Positions 36,675 through 45,385 of a stretch of 64,000 bases of DNA are shown piece by piece. Origin of the DNA: JAFAMS01 sp049520515 (GTDB taxonomy: Bacteria > Vulcanimicrobiota > Vulcanimicrobiia > Vulcanimicrobiales > Vulcanimicrobiaceae); NCBI GenBank assembly GCA_049520515.1, contig JBEKPS010000006.1:310001-374000 (forward strand), written 5' to 3'. The position numbers and the translations under genes were made by a program. How positions within the stretch are numbered: the stretch's first letter is position 1; each line of letters begins with the position of its first letter. The notes under the pieces were generated by a model that saw only the letters and a program-made list of their open reading frames with translations, was not told the origin of the DNA and did not search any database.

Positions 36675-37269
36675 ACGACCCGATATCGGGGTCGTGATCC
36701 TCGCCGGTGGCGGCGCGACGCGGCTTCCCAACAAGCTCGAGCTTGAAGCGGGCGGTGTTCCGATGCTCGTGCGCGTCTATCGTAACGTCTCCGCGGCGCG
36801 CAAAACGTACATTTCGTGCGCCGGCAGCTTCTCACCCCAAATCGACGCGCTGCTCGATTGTCCGATGGTCGTCGACCGCTGGCTTGGCCGCGGTCCGCTC
36901 GGTGGACTCGTCACGACGATGGAAGTCATGGATACACCGCTGGTCTTTGCCGTGGCCGGTGACGCACCGTTCATAGACGCGGCGTTCATCGATCGCTTGG
37001 CAGACACGTGGCAACCCGGTGATGAAGCAGTCGTCCCGTTGCAGCCGAAGAAAGCGCACAAGCACCTTGAACCGTTGGCCGCGCTGTACGATCGCGCCGC
37101 GTTCCTGCGCGAAGGGACGAAAGCGCTTGGGAGCGGTGACGAATCGTTGCACGCAACCGTCGAACGGATGCGTATCCGCGAGTTTCCGGTAAGCCGCGAG
37201 GACGAGCGGCTCTTCACAAACGTCAACACGCCCGCGGATTACGCCGCGGCAGTCGCCAGGATGGCCTAG
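36667..37269 (+). CDS. MobA-like nucleotidyltransferase inside the heme operon
   Basis: This 200-residue NTP transferase fold protein has the nucleotide-binding start VVILAGGGATRLPNKLEL and VFAVAGDAPFID (metal-binding Asp). It resembles MobA, which attaches GMP to molybdopterin, but also other small sugar-phosphate or cobinamide nucleotidyltransferases. The window's formate dehydrogenase needs molybdenum or tungsten bis-MGD, so a MobA role would make sense. Its place between hemB and hemL is unusual and could hint at a tetrapyrrole-related role instead. Confidence 0.75.
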   Translation: MPERPDIGVVILAGGGATRLPNKLELEAGGVPMLVRVYRNVSAARKTYISCAGSFSPQIDALLDCPMVVDRWLGRGPLGGLVTTMEVMDTPLVFAVAGDAPFIDAAFIDRLADTWQPGDEAVVPLQPKKAHKHLEPLAALYDRAAFLREGTKALGSGDESLHATVERMRIREFPVSREDERLFTNVNTPADYAAAVARMA

Positions 37270-37279
37270 AAACGAGATC

Positions 37280-38578
37280 ATGGCAACGTACGAACGCTCG
37301 ATAAACGCATATCTCCGCGCCAAGCGAATTATCCCGGGCGGTGTCGATTCACCGGTACGCGCATTCCGGGCAGTCGGTGGCTCGCCGCTGTTCGTGCGCA
37401 GCGCGCAGGGCGCAACGTTCATCGACCTCGACGGACGCGAGTATATCGACTACGTGATGTCGTGGGGGCCGTTGATCCTCGGACATGCACCGGCCGGCGT
37501 GGTGCGCGCCATTCAAACTGCAGCGTCGCGCGGGACGTCGTACGGGATGCCGACCGAACTCGAAAGTGAGCTCGCCGAGCTGATCGCAGCATCAATCCCG
37601 TCGATCGAGCGCATTCGTTTCGTATCGAGCGGCACCGAAGCCACGATGTCGGCATTGCGTTTGGCGCGCGGATTCACCAAGCGCGACAAGGTCATCAAGT
37701 TTGCCGGCAACTATCACGGACACGGCGATTCGTTCTTAATCGCGGCGGGCAGCGGTGCGCTGACGTTCGGCGTCCCCAATTCACCGGGCGTCACCGAAGG
37801 TACGGCGCGCGATACGATCGTCGTCGATTACAACGATCTCGATGCCGTGCGCAGCGCGGTTGCTGCGAATCGCGACGCGATCGCGGCGATCTTCGTCGAG
37901 CCGTACGCGGGCAACATGGGCCTCATTCTTCCGACGCCGGGTTTCTTACGCGGGCTGCGCGAGATCGCAAATGCCTCCGGCGCGCTCTTGATCTTCGACG
38001 AAGTGATCACGGGCTTTCGCGTCGGACGCGGCGGCGCGCAAGCGCGCGAGAACGTCAAGCCCGACCTGACGACGCTCGGCAAGATCATCGGCGGCGGACT
38101 CCCTGTCGGCGCATTCGGCGGCCGCGCGGATGTCATGAACCAGCTTTCACCGGATGGTCCCGTCTATCAAGCCGGGACGCTTTCAGGAAACCCGCTTGCG
38201 ATGACCGCCGGCATTGCGACAATTCGCGGATTGACGGAGGACGTGTATGCGGAGCTTGACCGCCTTGCAACACGACTGGTCGAAGGACTCGCCCACGTCT
38301 TCACACGGCATCGCATCAAGCATCAAATTTCGCGAGCCGGATCGCTGGTGGGATTTTTCTTCACCGACGTCCCGGTCGTCGATCTCGAAACCGCGAAGAC
38401 GGCCGACACCGAGCTCTACGCCCGCTTCTTTCACGGCATGTTGTCGCGCGGCGTGTACTTTGCGCCCTCGCAATTCGAAGCTGGATTTTTGTCGGCGGCG
38501 CACACCAACACGCACGTCGAGGCAACTCTGGCAGCCGCAGACGCGACGATCAACGAGCTCATGCAGGTTGCGGGATGA
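37280..38578 (+). CDS. hemL: Glutamate-1-semialdehyde 2,1-aminomutase
   Basis: This 432-residue PLP enzyme makes 5-aminolevulinate in the C5 pathway. Motifs include GGVDSPVRAF at the N-terminus, SGTEATMSALRLARG, LIFDEVITGFRVG and the PLP lysine in TTLGKIIGGGLPVGAFGG. With HemA two genes on, it shows that this organism makes ALA from glutamyl-tRNA rather than from glycine. It follows the MobA-like gene by 10 bases. Confidence 0.97.
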   Translation: MATYERSINAYLRAKRIIPGGVDSPVRAFRAVGGSPLFVRSAQGATFIDLDGREYIDYVMSWGPLILGHAPAGVVRAIQTAASRGTSYGMPTELESELAELIAASIPSIERIRFVSSGTEATMSALRLARGFTKRDKVIKFAGNYHGHGDSFLIAAGSGALTFGVPNSPGVTEGTARDTIVVDYNDLDAVRSAVAANRDAIAAIFVEPYAGNMGLILPTPGFLRGLREIANASGALLIFDEVITGFRVGRGGAQARENVKPDLTTLGKIIGGGLPVGAFGGRADVMNQLSPDGPVYQAGTLSGNPLAMTAGIATIRGLTEDVYAELDRLATRLVEGLAHVFTRHRIKHQISRAGSLVGFFFTDVPVVDLETAKTADTELYARFFHGMLSRGVYFAPSQFEAGFLSAAHTNTHVEATLAAADATINELMQVAG

Positions 38579-38600
38579 TCGAACCCGGAGAGTCTGATTT

Positions 38601-39920
38601 GTGCCGCTAGTCTGCTTGGGTCTTTCGCACCGAACGGCTCCCGTCGAGGTGCGCGAGCGTCACGCGTTTCCCAGCTCGATGCTCGGCGAGACGCTCGTTG
38701 CGTTGCGCGACTACGAAGCCGTCGTGGAAGCGGTCGTGCTTGCGACGTGCGGACGGCTCGAGATCTACGCCGAGCTCGAAGATTACGAGGCCGGCACCGA
38801 GCAGATCAAAGCGTTTCTTGGAAACTTCCGTCACGGCAACGTCGAGTACGACATGGAATCGTACATGTACACGCTGCTCGGGCGGCAAGCAATCGAACAT
38901 CTCTTCCGCGTTTCGACCGGTCTTGATTCGATGCTGATCGGCGAAGCCGAGATACTTGGCCAAGTCAAAGAAGCATACGTACAAGCGCAGCGCGCGGGCT
39001 CGCTCGGAAAATCGCTGCACCAGCTCTTCCGTGAAGCGCTCAACGCGGGCAAGGCCGCCCGTTCGCAGACGAAGATCGGCAACGATTCCGTCAGCATCGC
39101 GACCGCCGCAATCGAGATGGCAAAATCGCACGTCGGCGCACTGGCCGGAAAAACTGCCGTCGTCGTCGGCGCAGGTTCGATGGGGACGACCGCGGCGCGG
39201 CGTTTGAAATCGGAAGGCGCGCGTCTCGTCCTGCTCAACCGCACGCACGAACGCGCAGCGGAGCTTGCACAGCAACTTGGCACGGGCGAAGTTAAGCCCT
39301 TGCCGGCGATCGCCAACGCCCTGCGGGATGCGGACCTGGTGGTTACCTCGACGGGTGCATCGCATTTCATCCTCGACGAGCAAAAAGTTTTGGATGCGAT
39401 GACTGCGCGCAGCGAACGTCCGCTCTTCATCGTCGACATCGCCGTTCCGCGCGACGTCGATCCGACCGTGGCCGAAATACCCGGTGTTGCGTTGGTCGGT
39501 ATCGATGCGCTCGCCGCCGTCGTCGACGAAACGCTCGAGGCGCGTCGTGAAGCGGTTCCGTTTGTCGAAGAAATCATCGAAGAGCACGCAACACGCTTCG
39601 TCGACTGGTATCAATCCCAAGCCACCGTCCCCGTGATCGCATCGCTTACTCAAAAAGCGGATGCGATTCGGGAGGTCGAGCTCGAGCGACTGTTCGCGCG
39701 TTGTCCCGATCTCACCGAGCGCGAGCGTATGCTGATCACCGGTATGTCGCTGACAATTGTATCGCGCCTATTGCATAGCGCGATTGCGCGTATTCGCGAA
39801 AAAGCCATCAGCAATCAACCCGAAGCCCTGCTCCAGGCACGCGTCGTCGACGAACTCTTCGATTTGGGCGTTGCGATCCCGGAAATTTCGGCGGCGCTCA
39901 CGGGAATCGACATAGAGTAA
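38601..39920 (+). CDS. hemA: Glutamyl-tRNA reductase
   Basis: This 439-residue NADPH enzyme reduces Glu-tRNA to glutamate-1-semialdehyde. The N-terminus GLSHRTAPVEVRE, the catalytic Cys in TCGRLEIYAEL and GLDSMLIGEAEILGQVK are all conserved. A Rossmann domain (VVVGAGSMGTTAARRL) and a C-terminal dimerisation helix follow. The start is a GTG 22 bases after hemL; cobA-hemD follows 1 base after its stop. Confidence 0.97.
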   Translation: MPLVCLGLSHRTAPVEVRERHAFPSSMLGETLVALRDYEAVVEAVVLATCGRLEIYAELEDYEAGTEQIKAFLGNFRHGNVEYDMESYMYTLLGRQAIEHLFRVSTGLDSMLIGEAEILGQVKEAYVQAQRAGSLGKSLHQLFREALNAGKAARSQTKIGNDSVSIATAAIEMAKSHVGALAGKTAVVVGAGSMGTTAARRLKSEGARLVLLNRTHERAAELAQQLGTGEVKPLPAIANALRDADLVVTSTGASHFILDEQKVLDAMTARSERPLFIVDIAVPRDVDPTVAEIPGVALVGIDALAAVVDETLEARREAVPFVEEIIEEHATRFVDWYQSQATVPVIASLTQKADAIREVELERLFARCPDLTERERMLITGMSLTIVSRLLHSAIARIREKAISNQPEALLQARVVDELFDLGVAIPEISAALTGIDIE

Positions 39921-39921
39921 C

Positions 39922-41433
39922 ATGCCCGCGGGCAAGGTCTTCTTGGTCGGCGCAGGCCCGGGTGATCCCGGGCTTTTGACCATCAAGGGCAAACGCGCCA
40001 TCGAGAACGCCGACGTGCTCGTCTACGACTATCTCGCCGCGGAACCGGTCGTCGCTCTCGCACCGCCGAATTGCGAGCGCGTCTACGTCGGCAAGAAAGC
40101 GCGCGCGCACACACTCGAGCAGTCCGAGATCAACGCGCTGCTCGTGCGCCTAGCACGCGATGGCAAGAATGTCGTACGTCTGAAGGGCGGCGATCCGTTC
40201 GTGTTCGGACGCGGCGGCGAGGAAGCCCAAGAGCTGCACGCCGCCGGCATCGATTTTGAGGTCGTCCCCGGCGTGACGTCCGGGATTGCGGCACCAGCGT
40301 ACGCCGGAATCCCCGTGACGCACCGCGATCACAACACTGCCGTCACGTTCGTCACCGGTCACGAAGACGTTGAGAAACAGCTCTCGACGCTGGATTGGTC
40401 CAAGCTTGCCGCGCCCAATCACACGCTCGTCCTCTACATGGCAATGGGCAACCTTGCATCGATTACGACACAGCTGATCCAAAGCGGTCTTGCGGCTTCG
40501 ACCCCGATCGCAATCGTGCACGAAGGGACGAAGCCGGCGCAACAAACGCTCGTCGCTACGCTCGGAACGGTCGTCGCCGAACTCGAGCGCGTACGGATCG
40601 CGCCGCCCGCAATCGCGATCGTCGGCGACGTCGTACGCCTGCGCGACGAGTTACGCTGGTTCGATCGCTTGCCGCTCTTCGGTAAGCGGGTCCTTGTGAC
40701 TCGCATGGCAAGCGGCAGTCTCGAATTCGCAGCGCGTTTGTGGGAAGCCGGTGCCGAACCAATCATGGCTCCGCTCATTCGCATCGTGCCGCCGGAAGAT
40801 ACGAGCGATATCGCGCGTGCCGTCGAGTCCACGAATGCGTCCACGTATCGCTGGATTGTGTTCTCGAGCCGCAACGGTGTCGACGCGTTCTGGAACGAAT
40901 TGCGAGCACGGGGCCGCGATACGCGTGCGCTCGGCGCTGCAAAAATTGCCGCCATCGGGCCGAAGACGGCGGAGACGCTCGCCGAGCACGGGATCATTGC
41001 CGATTTCATTCCGTCGCGCTACGTCGGCGAAAGCGTCGCCGAGGGACTCCTCGAGCGTACCAAACCAAACGATCGCGTCTTGCTTTTTCGCGCACAAGAG
41101 GCGCGCGATACGCTTCCCCAGATGCTGCGCGACGGCGGTCGAAACGTTGAGATCGTCGCCGCGTATCGTGCAGTGCAGAACGACGTCGCCGATCTCGCGG
41201 AGCGCGTTGCAAGCAGCGACGTGCTGACGTTCACGAGCGCCGGTATCGTACGCAGCTTCGCAGCGCAACTGGAGGATCCGGTCGCGGCTGCGCGTGGCAA
41301 GATCGTTGCGTGTATCGGGCCGATCACCGCCGAGGCAGCAAGAACGATTGGACTCGAGGTGAGCGTCGTTGCGGAGGAGTTCACGACCGAAGGATTGGCG
41401 CGCGCGCTGATCGCGGCGCCGATGCTCCACTGA
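39922..41433 (+). CDS. cobA-hemD: Fusion of uroporphyrinogen-III methyltransferase and uroporphyrinogen-III synthase
   Basis: This is a 503-residue bifunctional protein. Residues 1-250 are the SAM-dependent SUMT/CobA domain (VGAGPGDPGLLTIKG, VVRLKGGDPFVFGRGGEE, VVPGVTSGIAAPAYAGIP). Residues 255-503 are HemD, which closes and inverts ring D of hydroxymethylbilane; this domain is poorly conserved, but IVFSSRNGVDAFW and AAIGPKTAETL are typical. It produces uroporphyrinogen III and then precorrin-2, which the dehydrogenase domain of the HemC fusion can oxidise. Confidence 0.95.
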   Translation: MPAGKVFLVGAGPGDPGLLTIKGKRAIENADVLVYDYLAAEPVVALAPPNCERVYVGKKARAHTLEQSEINALLVRLARDGKNVVRLKGGDPFVFGRGGEEAQELHAAGIDFEVVPGVTSGIAAPAYAGIPVTHRDHNTAVTFVTGHEDVEKQLSTLDWSKLAAPNHTLVLYMAMGNLASITTQLIQSGLAASTPIAIVHEGTKPAQQTLVATLGTVVAELERVRIAPPAIAIVGDVVRLRDELRWFDRLPLFGKRVLVTRMASGSLEFAARLWEAGAEPIMAPLIRIVPPEDTSDIARAVESTNASTYRWIVFSSRNGVDAFWNELRARGRDTRALGAAKIAAIGPKTAETLAEHGIIADFIPSRYVGESVAEGLLERTKPNDRVLLFRAQEARDTLPQMLRDGGRNVEIVAAYRAVQNDVADLAERVASSDVLTFTSAGIVRSFAAQLEDPVAAARGKIVACIGPITAEAARTIGLEVSVVAEEFTTEGLARALIAAPMLH

Positions 41434-42203
41434 GCAAGTCGCTTCCGCTAACGGCCGGGGGCACGCTTGGCGCGCTCGCCGTTGGCGTTCTGACGTACGC
41501 CGGCGGTCGTTACGGTTGGTCGAACGTTGCACTTCCGTTCGAGGTGCTCTTTGCATTTTTCATCACGTCGGTCGGGTTTTCGTACGCGGGTCGAAAACGC
41601 AAGCAGCTGCTCGTCGACATTCCGAAAGGCGGTCCACGCGATGCGTGGCAAGTTGCAGCCAACGGTGGCATCGCGACGTTGTGTGCAGCAAGCGCAGCGC
41701 TGCTGACGCGCGGCGCTCCTCCAACGCACGTTGCTTACGCTCTGTTGTGGGCCTTTGCCGGTGCGTACGCAGCGGCAACTGCCGATACGTGGTCGACCGA
41801 AATCGGCAGCGCGTTCGGCGGCAAGCCGCGGTCGATCGTCGGCTTCGCGCCGGTCGCGACGGGAATTTCGGGCGGCGTCACGCTACTCGGCTCGTTCGCG
41901 ATGTTCGCGGGCGCGGCGTGGATTGCGCTCGTCTTTGCGCTCGCGTTGCAAAGCGGCCGCGCATTTTGGATCGTGACGCTCGGCGGCGTTGCGGGTGCGC
42001 TCGTGGACTCGCTGCTTGGAGCGACGCTGCAGGCGATCGCGTTTTGTCCGACGTGCAAACGTCCAACCGAGACGCAGACACATATTTGCGGGACCGTTAC
42101 GACACCGTGGCGGGGCCTCGGCTGGATGACGAACGACGCCGTCAACACGCTAGCGACTCTCACTGGAGCTATTGTTTCGGCGGTTCTCTTCTTAGCGGGA
42201 TGA
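41430..42203 (+). CDS. DUF92 family membrane protein
   Basis: This membrane protein of about 257 residues has six or seven helices. Its DUF92 signature includes FFITSVGFSYAGRKRKQL, ATADTWSTEIGSAFG, GFAPVATGISGGVTLLGS and MTNDAVNTLATLTGA. Plant relatives are phytyl-phosphate kinases; the bacterial role is not established. No ATG, GTG or TTG lies near the domain start, so the CTG at 41430, 4 bases before the end of cobA-hemD, may be used. It overlaps the convergent glutaredoxin by 12 bases. Confidence 0.83.
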   Translation: MSKSLPLTAGGTLGALAVGVLTYAGGRYGWSNVALPFEVLFAFFITSVGFSYAGRKRKQLLVDIPKGGPRDAWQVAANGGIATLCAASAALLTRGAPPTHVAYALLWAFAGAYAAATADTWSTEIGSAFGGKPRSIVGFAPVATGISGGVTLLGSFAMFAGAAWIALVFALALQSGRAFWIVTLGGVAGALVDSLLGATLQAIAFCPTCKRPTETQTHICGTVTTPWRGLGWMTNDAVNTLATLTGAIVSAVLFLAG

Positions 42204-42455
42204 GAGCTCGCGGCCGTACTTCTGCTCGAGGTACGGGATGATGTCGTCGTCGTCGTCGAGGGTCACCTCGCCGTCGACCATGACCGGAATCGATGTCTGG
42301 CCAGAAACCTTGACGACCTCGTCGCGCGAACCGTGGTCACGCGGCACATTCACGATCTTGTGGTCGAGCAAGAGATCGGTGAGCTTCTTACGGACGCGCG
42401 CGCAGTAAGGGCACCACTCCGCCTGATATAGCACGATTTCCGTCGCTCTTCCCAT
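42192..42455 (-). CDS. Glutaredoxin-like protein
   Basis: This 87-residue thioredoxin-fold protein has the CPYC redox motif at residues 15-18 and the cis-Pro segment TSIPVMV. The C-terminus carries five consecutive Asp (VTLDDDDDIIPYLEQKYG), unusual but in the normal helix position. It would reduce disulfides or glutathionylated proteins. ATG 42455 is chosen as it begins at the fold; in-frame upstream ATGs (42473, 42593) are less likely. Confidence 0.88.
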   Translation of the reverse strand: MGRATEIVLYQAEWCPYCARVRKKLTDLLLDHKIVNVPRDHGSRDEVVKVSGQTSIPVMVDGEVTLDDDDDIIPYLEQKYGRELSSR

Positions 42456-42544
42456 GACTCCACAACGAACCATGAACGGGCCCGTGAAGGTTGCGTCCCC
42501 GGCGGCCGGGTAGTTGCTGTGACTCCCGTCAGGGGGCTGACTGC

Positions 42545-43351
42545 ATGATCTCCATTGCGAAACAACCGTCTTACCGCACGCCCGCGTTCGCACTTTCGAT
42601 CGCGTTGCACGTTTGCGTGCTCGGGCTCTGCGCCGCGCTCATCCCCCTCTGGCACGTCGCCGTGAACGGCGACGGCTTACGGGACGTGGCGACGATCTGT
42701 GCGTCACCGTGCGGCCGCGTTTTTGCGATTCGGATCGAGCGGCGCGCGCGCGCGGCTGCGACCGAAGGAATCAAGCGAATCGCGCAAACGATCATGCCCG
42801 CGGTGACGCCTCATACCGTGAGTGCGCAGCGCCCGATCCCCGCCTACCACACCTCCGCGACGTCACACCGTATCGCGCCTGAGCCCGCTGCGGCCTCGAG
42901 GGCGCAACTCGCGACGACCGGCCTCGAAGGGGCGAATCCGAACGCAAGCGTGGCGAGGCCCGCGGTCGAGTCCGGAGCTGCGGCGTCTCGGCTGCAACCG
43001 AATACGCTCTCCGCGAATCCGTCGAGCGCCGAAACTCCGCCTGTAACGCAAACGAAGAGCGAGGCACAAACCGGACCCGCAAATTGGGGTTCGCACTTCG
43101 ATACGCCGCTGTTGCTCGACCGCGCGTTATATGCCGACGTAATGGCGACATTGCCGAAGGGTGGAGCCATTATGATTTCCGTCGACGATCGCGGACGCGC
43201 GACCGGCGTCCGAATTGTTGCACCCGGTCTCGATCCGGCGATCGTGGCCGAACTACGCGCACGTCTCCTGGCTGCGGCGTACGCGAGCGTCGAACGCGAC
43301 GGCATCGCGTTTGAGGGCACGCTTACAATATCGTCTTCCCAAGCGCGCTAA
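42545..43351 (+). CDS. TonB-family energy transducer-like protein
   Basis: This 268-residue protein has one N-terminal transmembrane helix (about residues 12-33), a long Ala/Pro/Ser-rich spacer (60-180) and a C-terminal domain. That domain (IMISVDDRGRATGVRIVAPG and RLLAAAYASVERDGIAFEGTLT) resembles the TonB C-terminal fold. This is the second TonB-like gene in the window and the more convincing one. No ExbB/ExbD or receptor is nearby. It overlaps the convergent arginase by 29 bases. Confidence 0.75.
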   Translation: MISIAKQPSYRTPAFALSIALHVCVLGLCAALIPLWHVAVNGDGLRDVATICASPCGRVFAIRIERRARAAATEGIKRIAQTIMPAVTPHTVSAQRPIPAYHTSATSHRIAPEPAAASRAQLATTGLEGANPNASVARPAVESGAAASRLQPNTLSANPSSAETPPVTQTKSEAQTGPANWGSHFDTPLLLDRALYADVMATLPKGGAIMISVDDRGRATGVRIVAPGLDPAIVAELRARLLAAAYASVERDGIAFEGTLTISSSQAR

Positions 43352-44198
43352 GAATCAACTCCACGGCGAGGACTGCGGTGCGATTCTCGCTATCGAGGAT
43401 CGGATTGATCTCGGTGATCTCGAGCGAACCGATGCGTCCGGACGCTGCCATCTCTTCGAGCGCGAGATGCGCTTCCCGATACGTGATCCCGCCTTTTACC
43501 GGTGTCCCGACGCCCGGTGCTTCGCTCGGGTCGATTGCATCCATATCAAACGAAACGTGCACCGGTCCGGAGCCCGCAATCTCGAGCGCGCGGGCAACGA
43601 CTGCTTCCATGCCGAGACGGTCGATATCGGTCATCGTGAACGCCGAGATCCCGAGCTCGCGAATCGTCGTCTTCTCGCCAGGGTCGACGTCGCGTAAACC
43701 GATGAGCACGCTGCGCTTCGGATTCATGTCGCCGGATTCAACCGCGTAGTACACCGGCATACCGTGAACGTTGCCGGAAGGTGATGTTTTTGGTGAATTG
43801 ATGTCGGCGTGCGCGTCAAACCAAATCAAACCCGGGGCCTCGCTCCGTGCGCGCCGCAATCCCGCGAGCGTGCCGATCGCGATCGAGTGATCGCCGCCCA
43901 GCACGAGCGGAAATGCTCCCTCTTTCACTGACGCTTCGACGGAATCGGCGAGCACGTTGCAGACGCTTTGAATCAAACCGAAATACTTCGGATCGCCCTG
44001 CTGAATCTTCGCGAGGTCGCGATCGGGAACGACGAGATTTCCGCGGTCGACGATCTCCGTGATGCCTTGCGCGCGCAGGCGCTCGTGCAGCCGTGCATAG
44101 CGAATCGCGGATGGACCCATGTCGACGCCGCGACGGTCGGCGCCCAAATCCATCGGTACGCCCAGGATATCGACGCGCCGCACAGCGCTAGCCAACAT
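43323..44198 (-). CDS. rocF: Arginase
   Basis: This 291-residue manganese ureohydrolase converts arginine to ornithine and urea. Metal-binding motifs are LGGDHSIAIG, WFDAHADINSP and SFDMDAIDPSEAPG. The arginase-type NSPKTSPSGNVHGMP substrate segment is present. The start is ATG at 44198, which overlaps the end of the AI-2E family gene by 11 bases. No urease or ornithine genes are close by. Confidence 0.93.
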   Translation of the reverse strand: MLASAVRRVDILGVPMDLGADRRGVDMGPSAIRYARLHERLRAQGITEIVDRGNLVVPDRDLAKIQQGDPKYFGLIQSVCNVLADSVEASVKEGAFPLVLGGDHSIAIGTLAGLRRARSEAPGLIWFDAHADINSPKTSPSGNVHGMPVYYAVESGDMNPKRSVLIGLRDVDPGEKTTIRELGISAFTMTDIDRLGMEAVVARALEIAGSGPVHVSFDMDAIDPSEAPGVGTPVKGGITYREAHLALEEMAASGRIGSLEITEINPILDSENRTAVLAVELILSALGKTIL

Positions 44199-45324
44199 TC
44201 GTGATCTCGTCCTGCAATCGAAGCGACTCATCGCGCGGCGTCGACTGAACCTCTTCGGCCTCGACCGGCGCCGGCAAAAGGTGCATCTTGAGGACACGGA
44301 TCATCGCGGCAACCGGAACGGCGACGAACGTACCGACAAAGCCGAACAGCTCAGTAAATGCTAAGACGGAGATGATCACCCACAGCGGCGAGAGGCCGAC
44401 GCTGTCACGCATGATGCGTGGCGCGATAACGTTCCCATCGAGCTGATGGACCGCAACGACGACGAGTGCGACGGCCAATGCGTTCCCGTCACCGTTGTAG
44501 ATCAGCGCAAGGGTGACGGCCGGAAAGAATGCGACGACCGCTCCGAGATACGGAATCACCTGAAAGACGCCGGAGAAGACCGCGATCAAATACGCGTAGG
44601 GCACGCGAAAGATCGTCAACACGATGAACATCATTACGCCGACGATCACGGCGTCGATCATTTGCCCGCGGATAAAGCCGCCCAGCACGTGGTCGAGATC
44701 GAGGAGAACGGCTTTCGCTTTCGGACGTACACGCTTCGGAAAGAATCCGAGAAAGACGCGGACGAGATTTTCTTGATCGAGCAGCATGTAGGCCGTGAGA
44801 ATTGGAACGACGATCAGCGCCGCCACCAACGTGACGGCCGAAACGAGATACGTTGCAATCTGGTGGATCGCTTCGAATGCGTAACGCTGAATGAAACCAA
44901 CCAGCTCGGCCGGCAGGGTCGCGACATAGGCTCGTATCGGCGGCGGTAGCCACGCGAACAGCGGGTTACGCGGATTGGCGATGTCCTGCGAGGCCTCGAC
45001 GATCATTTTTGGGACGGTGCGCACAAAGGTCGCTGTGTCGGCGATCAGCGGCGGGATCATAAAGACGATGATCAGCGCGAGGACGATCGCTACCATGAGA
45101 TAGACGATCAGAATCGCAACGATCACCGGCATCCGCCGCGCGAGCCAGTGCACGAGCGGGAAGATCACGTAGGCCACAAAGATCGCGGCGATCGCGATGA
45201 CGAGGACGGCTTGCACCCGCACCAAGAACATCGCGATGCCGTAGACGAGCACGCCGGTCAACACCAGGGTCGCCAGGACTTGCAGCGCGGTCAGACGTTT
45301 TGACACGTCGCCCGAAGTGGCCAT
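44188..45324 (-). CDS. AI-2E family (PerM-type) permease
   Basis: This 378-residue membrane protein has seven or eight helices in the AI-2E/PerM pattern: GVLVYGIAMFLVRVQAVL at the start, LPAELVGFIQRYAFEAIHQI in the periplasmic loop, LGGFIRGQMIDAVIVGVM and the gating GVFQVIPYLGAVVAFFPA. Family members export autoinducer-2 or act as ion exchangers; the substrate cannot be told here. It is divergent from the BMP lipoprotein. Confidence 0.88.
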   Translation of the reverse strand: MATSGDVSKRLTALQVLATLVLTGVLVYGIAMFLVRVQAVLVIAIAAIFVAYVIFPLVHWLARRMPVIVAILIVYLMVAIVLALIIVFMIPPLIADTATFVRTVPKMIVEASQDIANPRNPLFAWLPPPIRAYVATLPAELVGFIQRYAFEAIHQIATYLVSAVTLVAALIVVPILTAYMLLDQENLVRVFLGFFPKRVRPKAKAVLLDLDHVLGGFIRGQMIDAVIVGVMMFIVLTIFRVPYAYLIAVFSGVFQVIPYLGAVVAFFPAVTLALIYNGDGNALAVALVVVAVHQLDGNVIAPRIMRDSVGLSPLWVIISVLAFTELFGFVGTFVAVPVAAMIRVLKMHLLPAPVEAEEVQSTPRDESLRLQDEITNVG

Positions 45325-45385
45325 GTTCGGTCCTTATCCCCCGTGGCCGAAGGCCCTCCGAAGAAATTCGCGTAGAAGGCCTGCC

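Noticed and set aside
34321..41433. Phototrophy or chlorophyll gene cluster, given the tetrapyrrole genes
   Set aside because: Only common C5 and siroheme steps are present. No bch, puf or reaction-centre gene is recognisable in the window.
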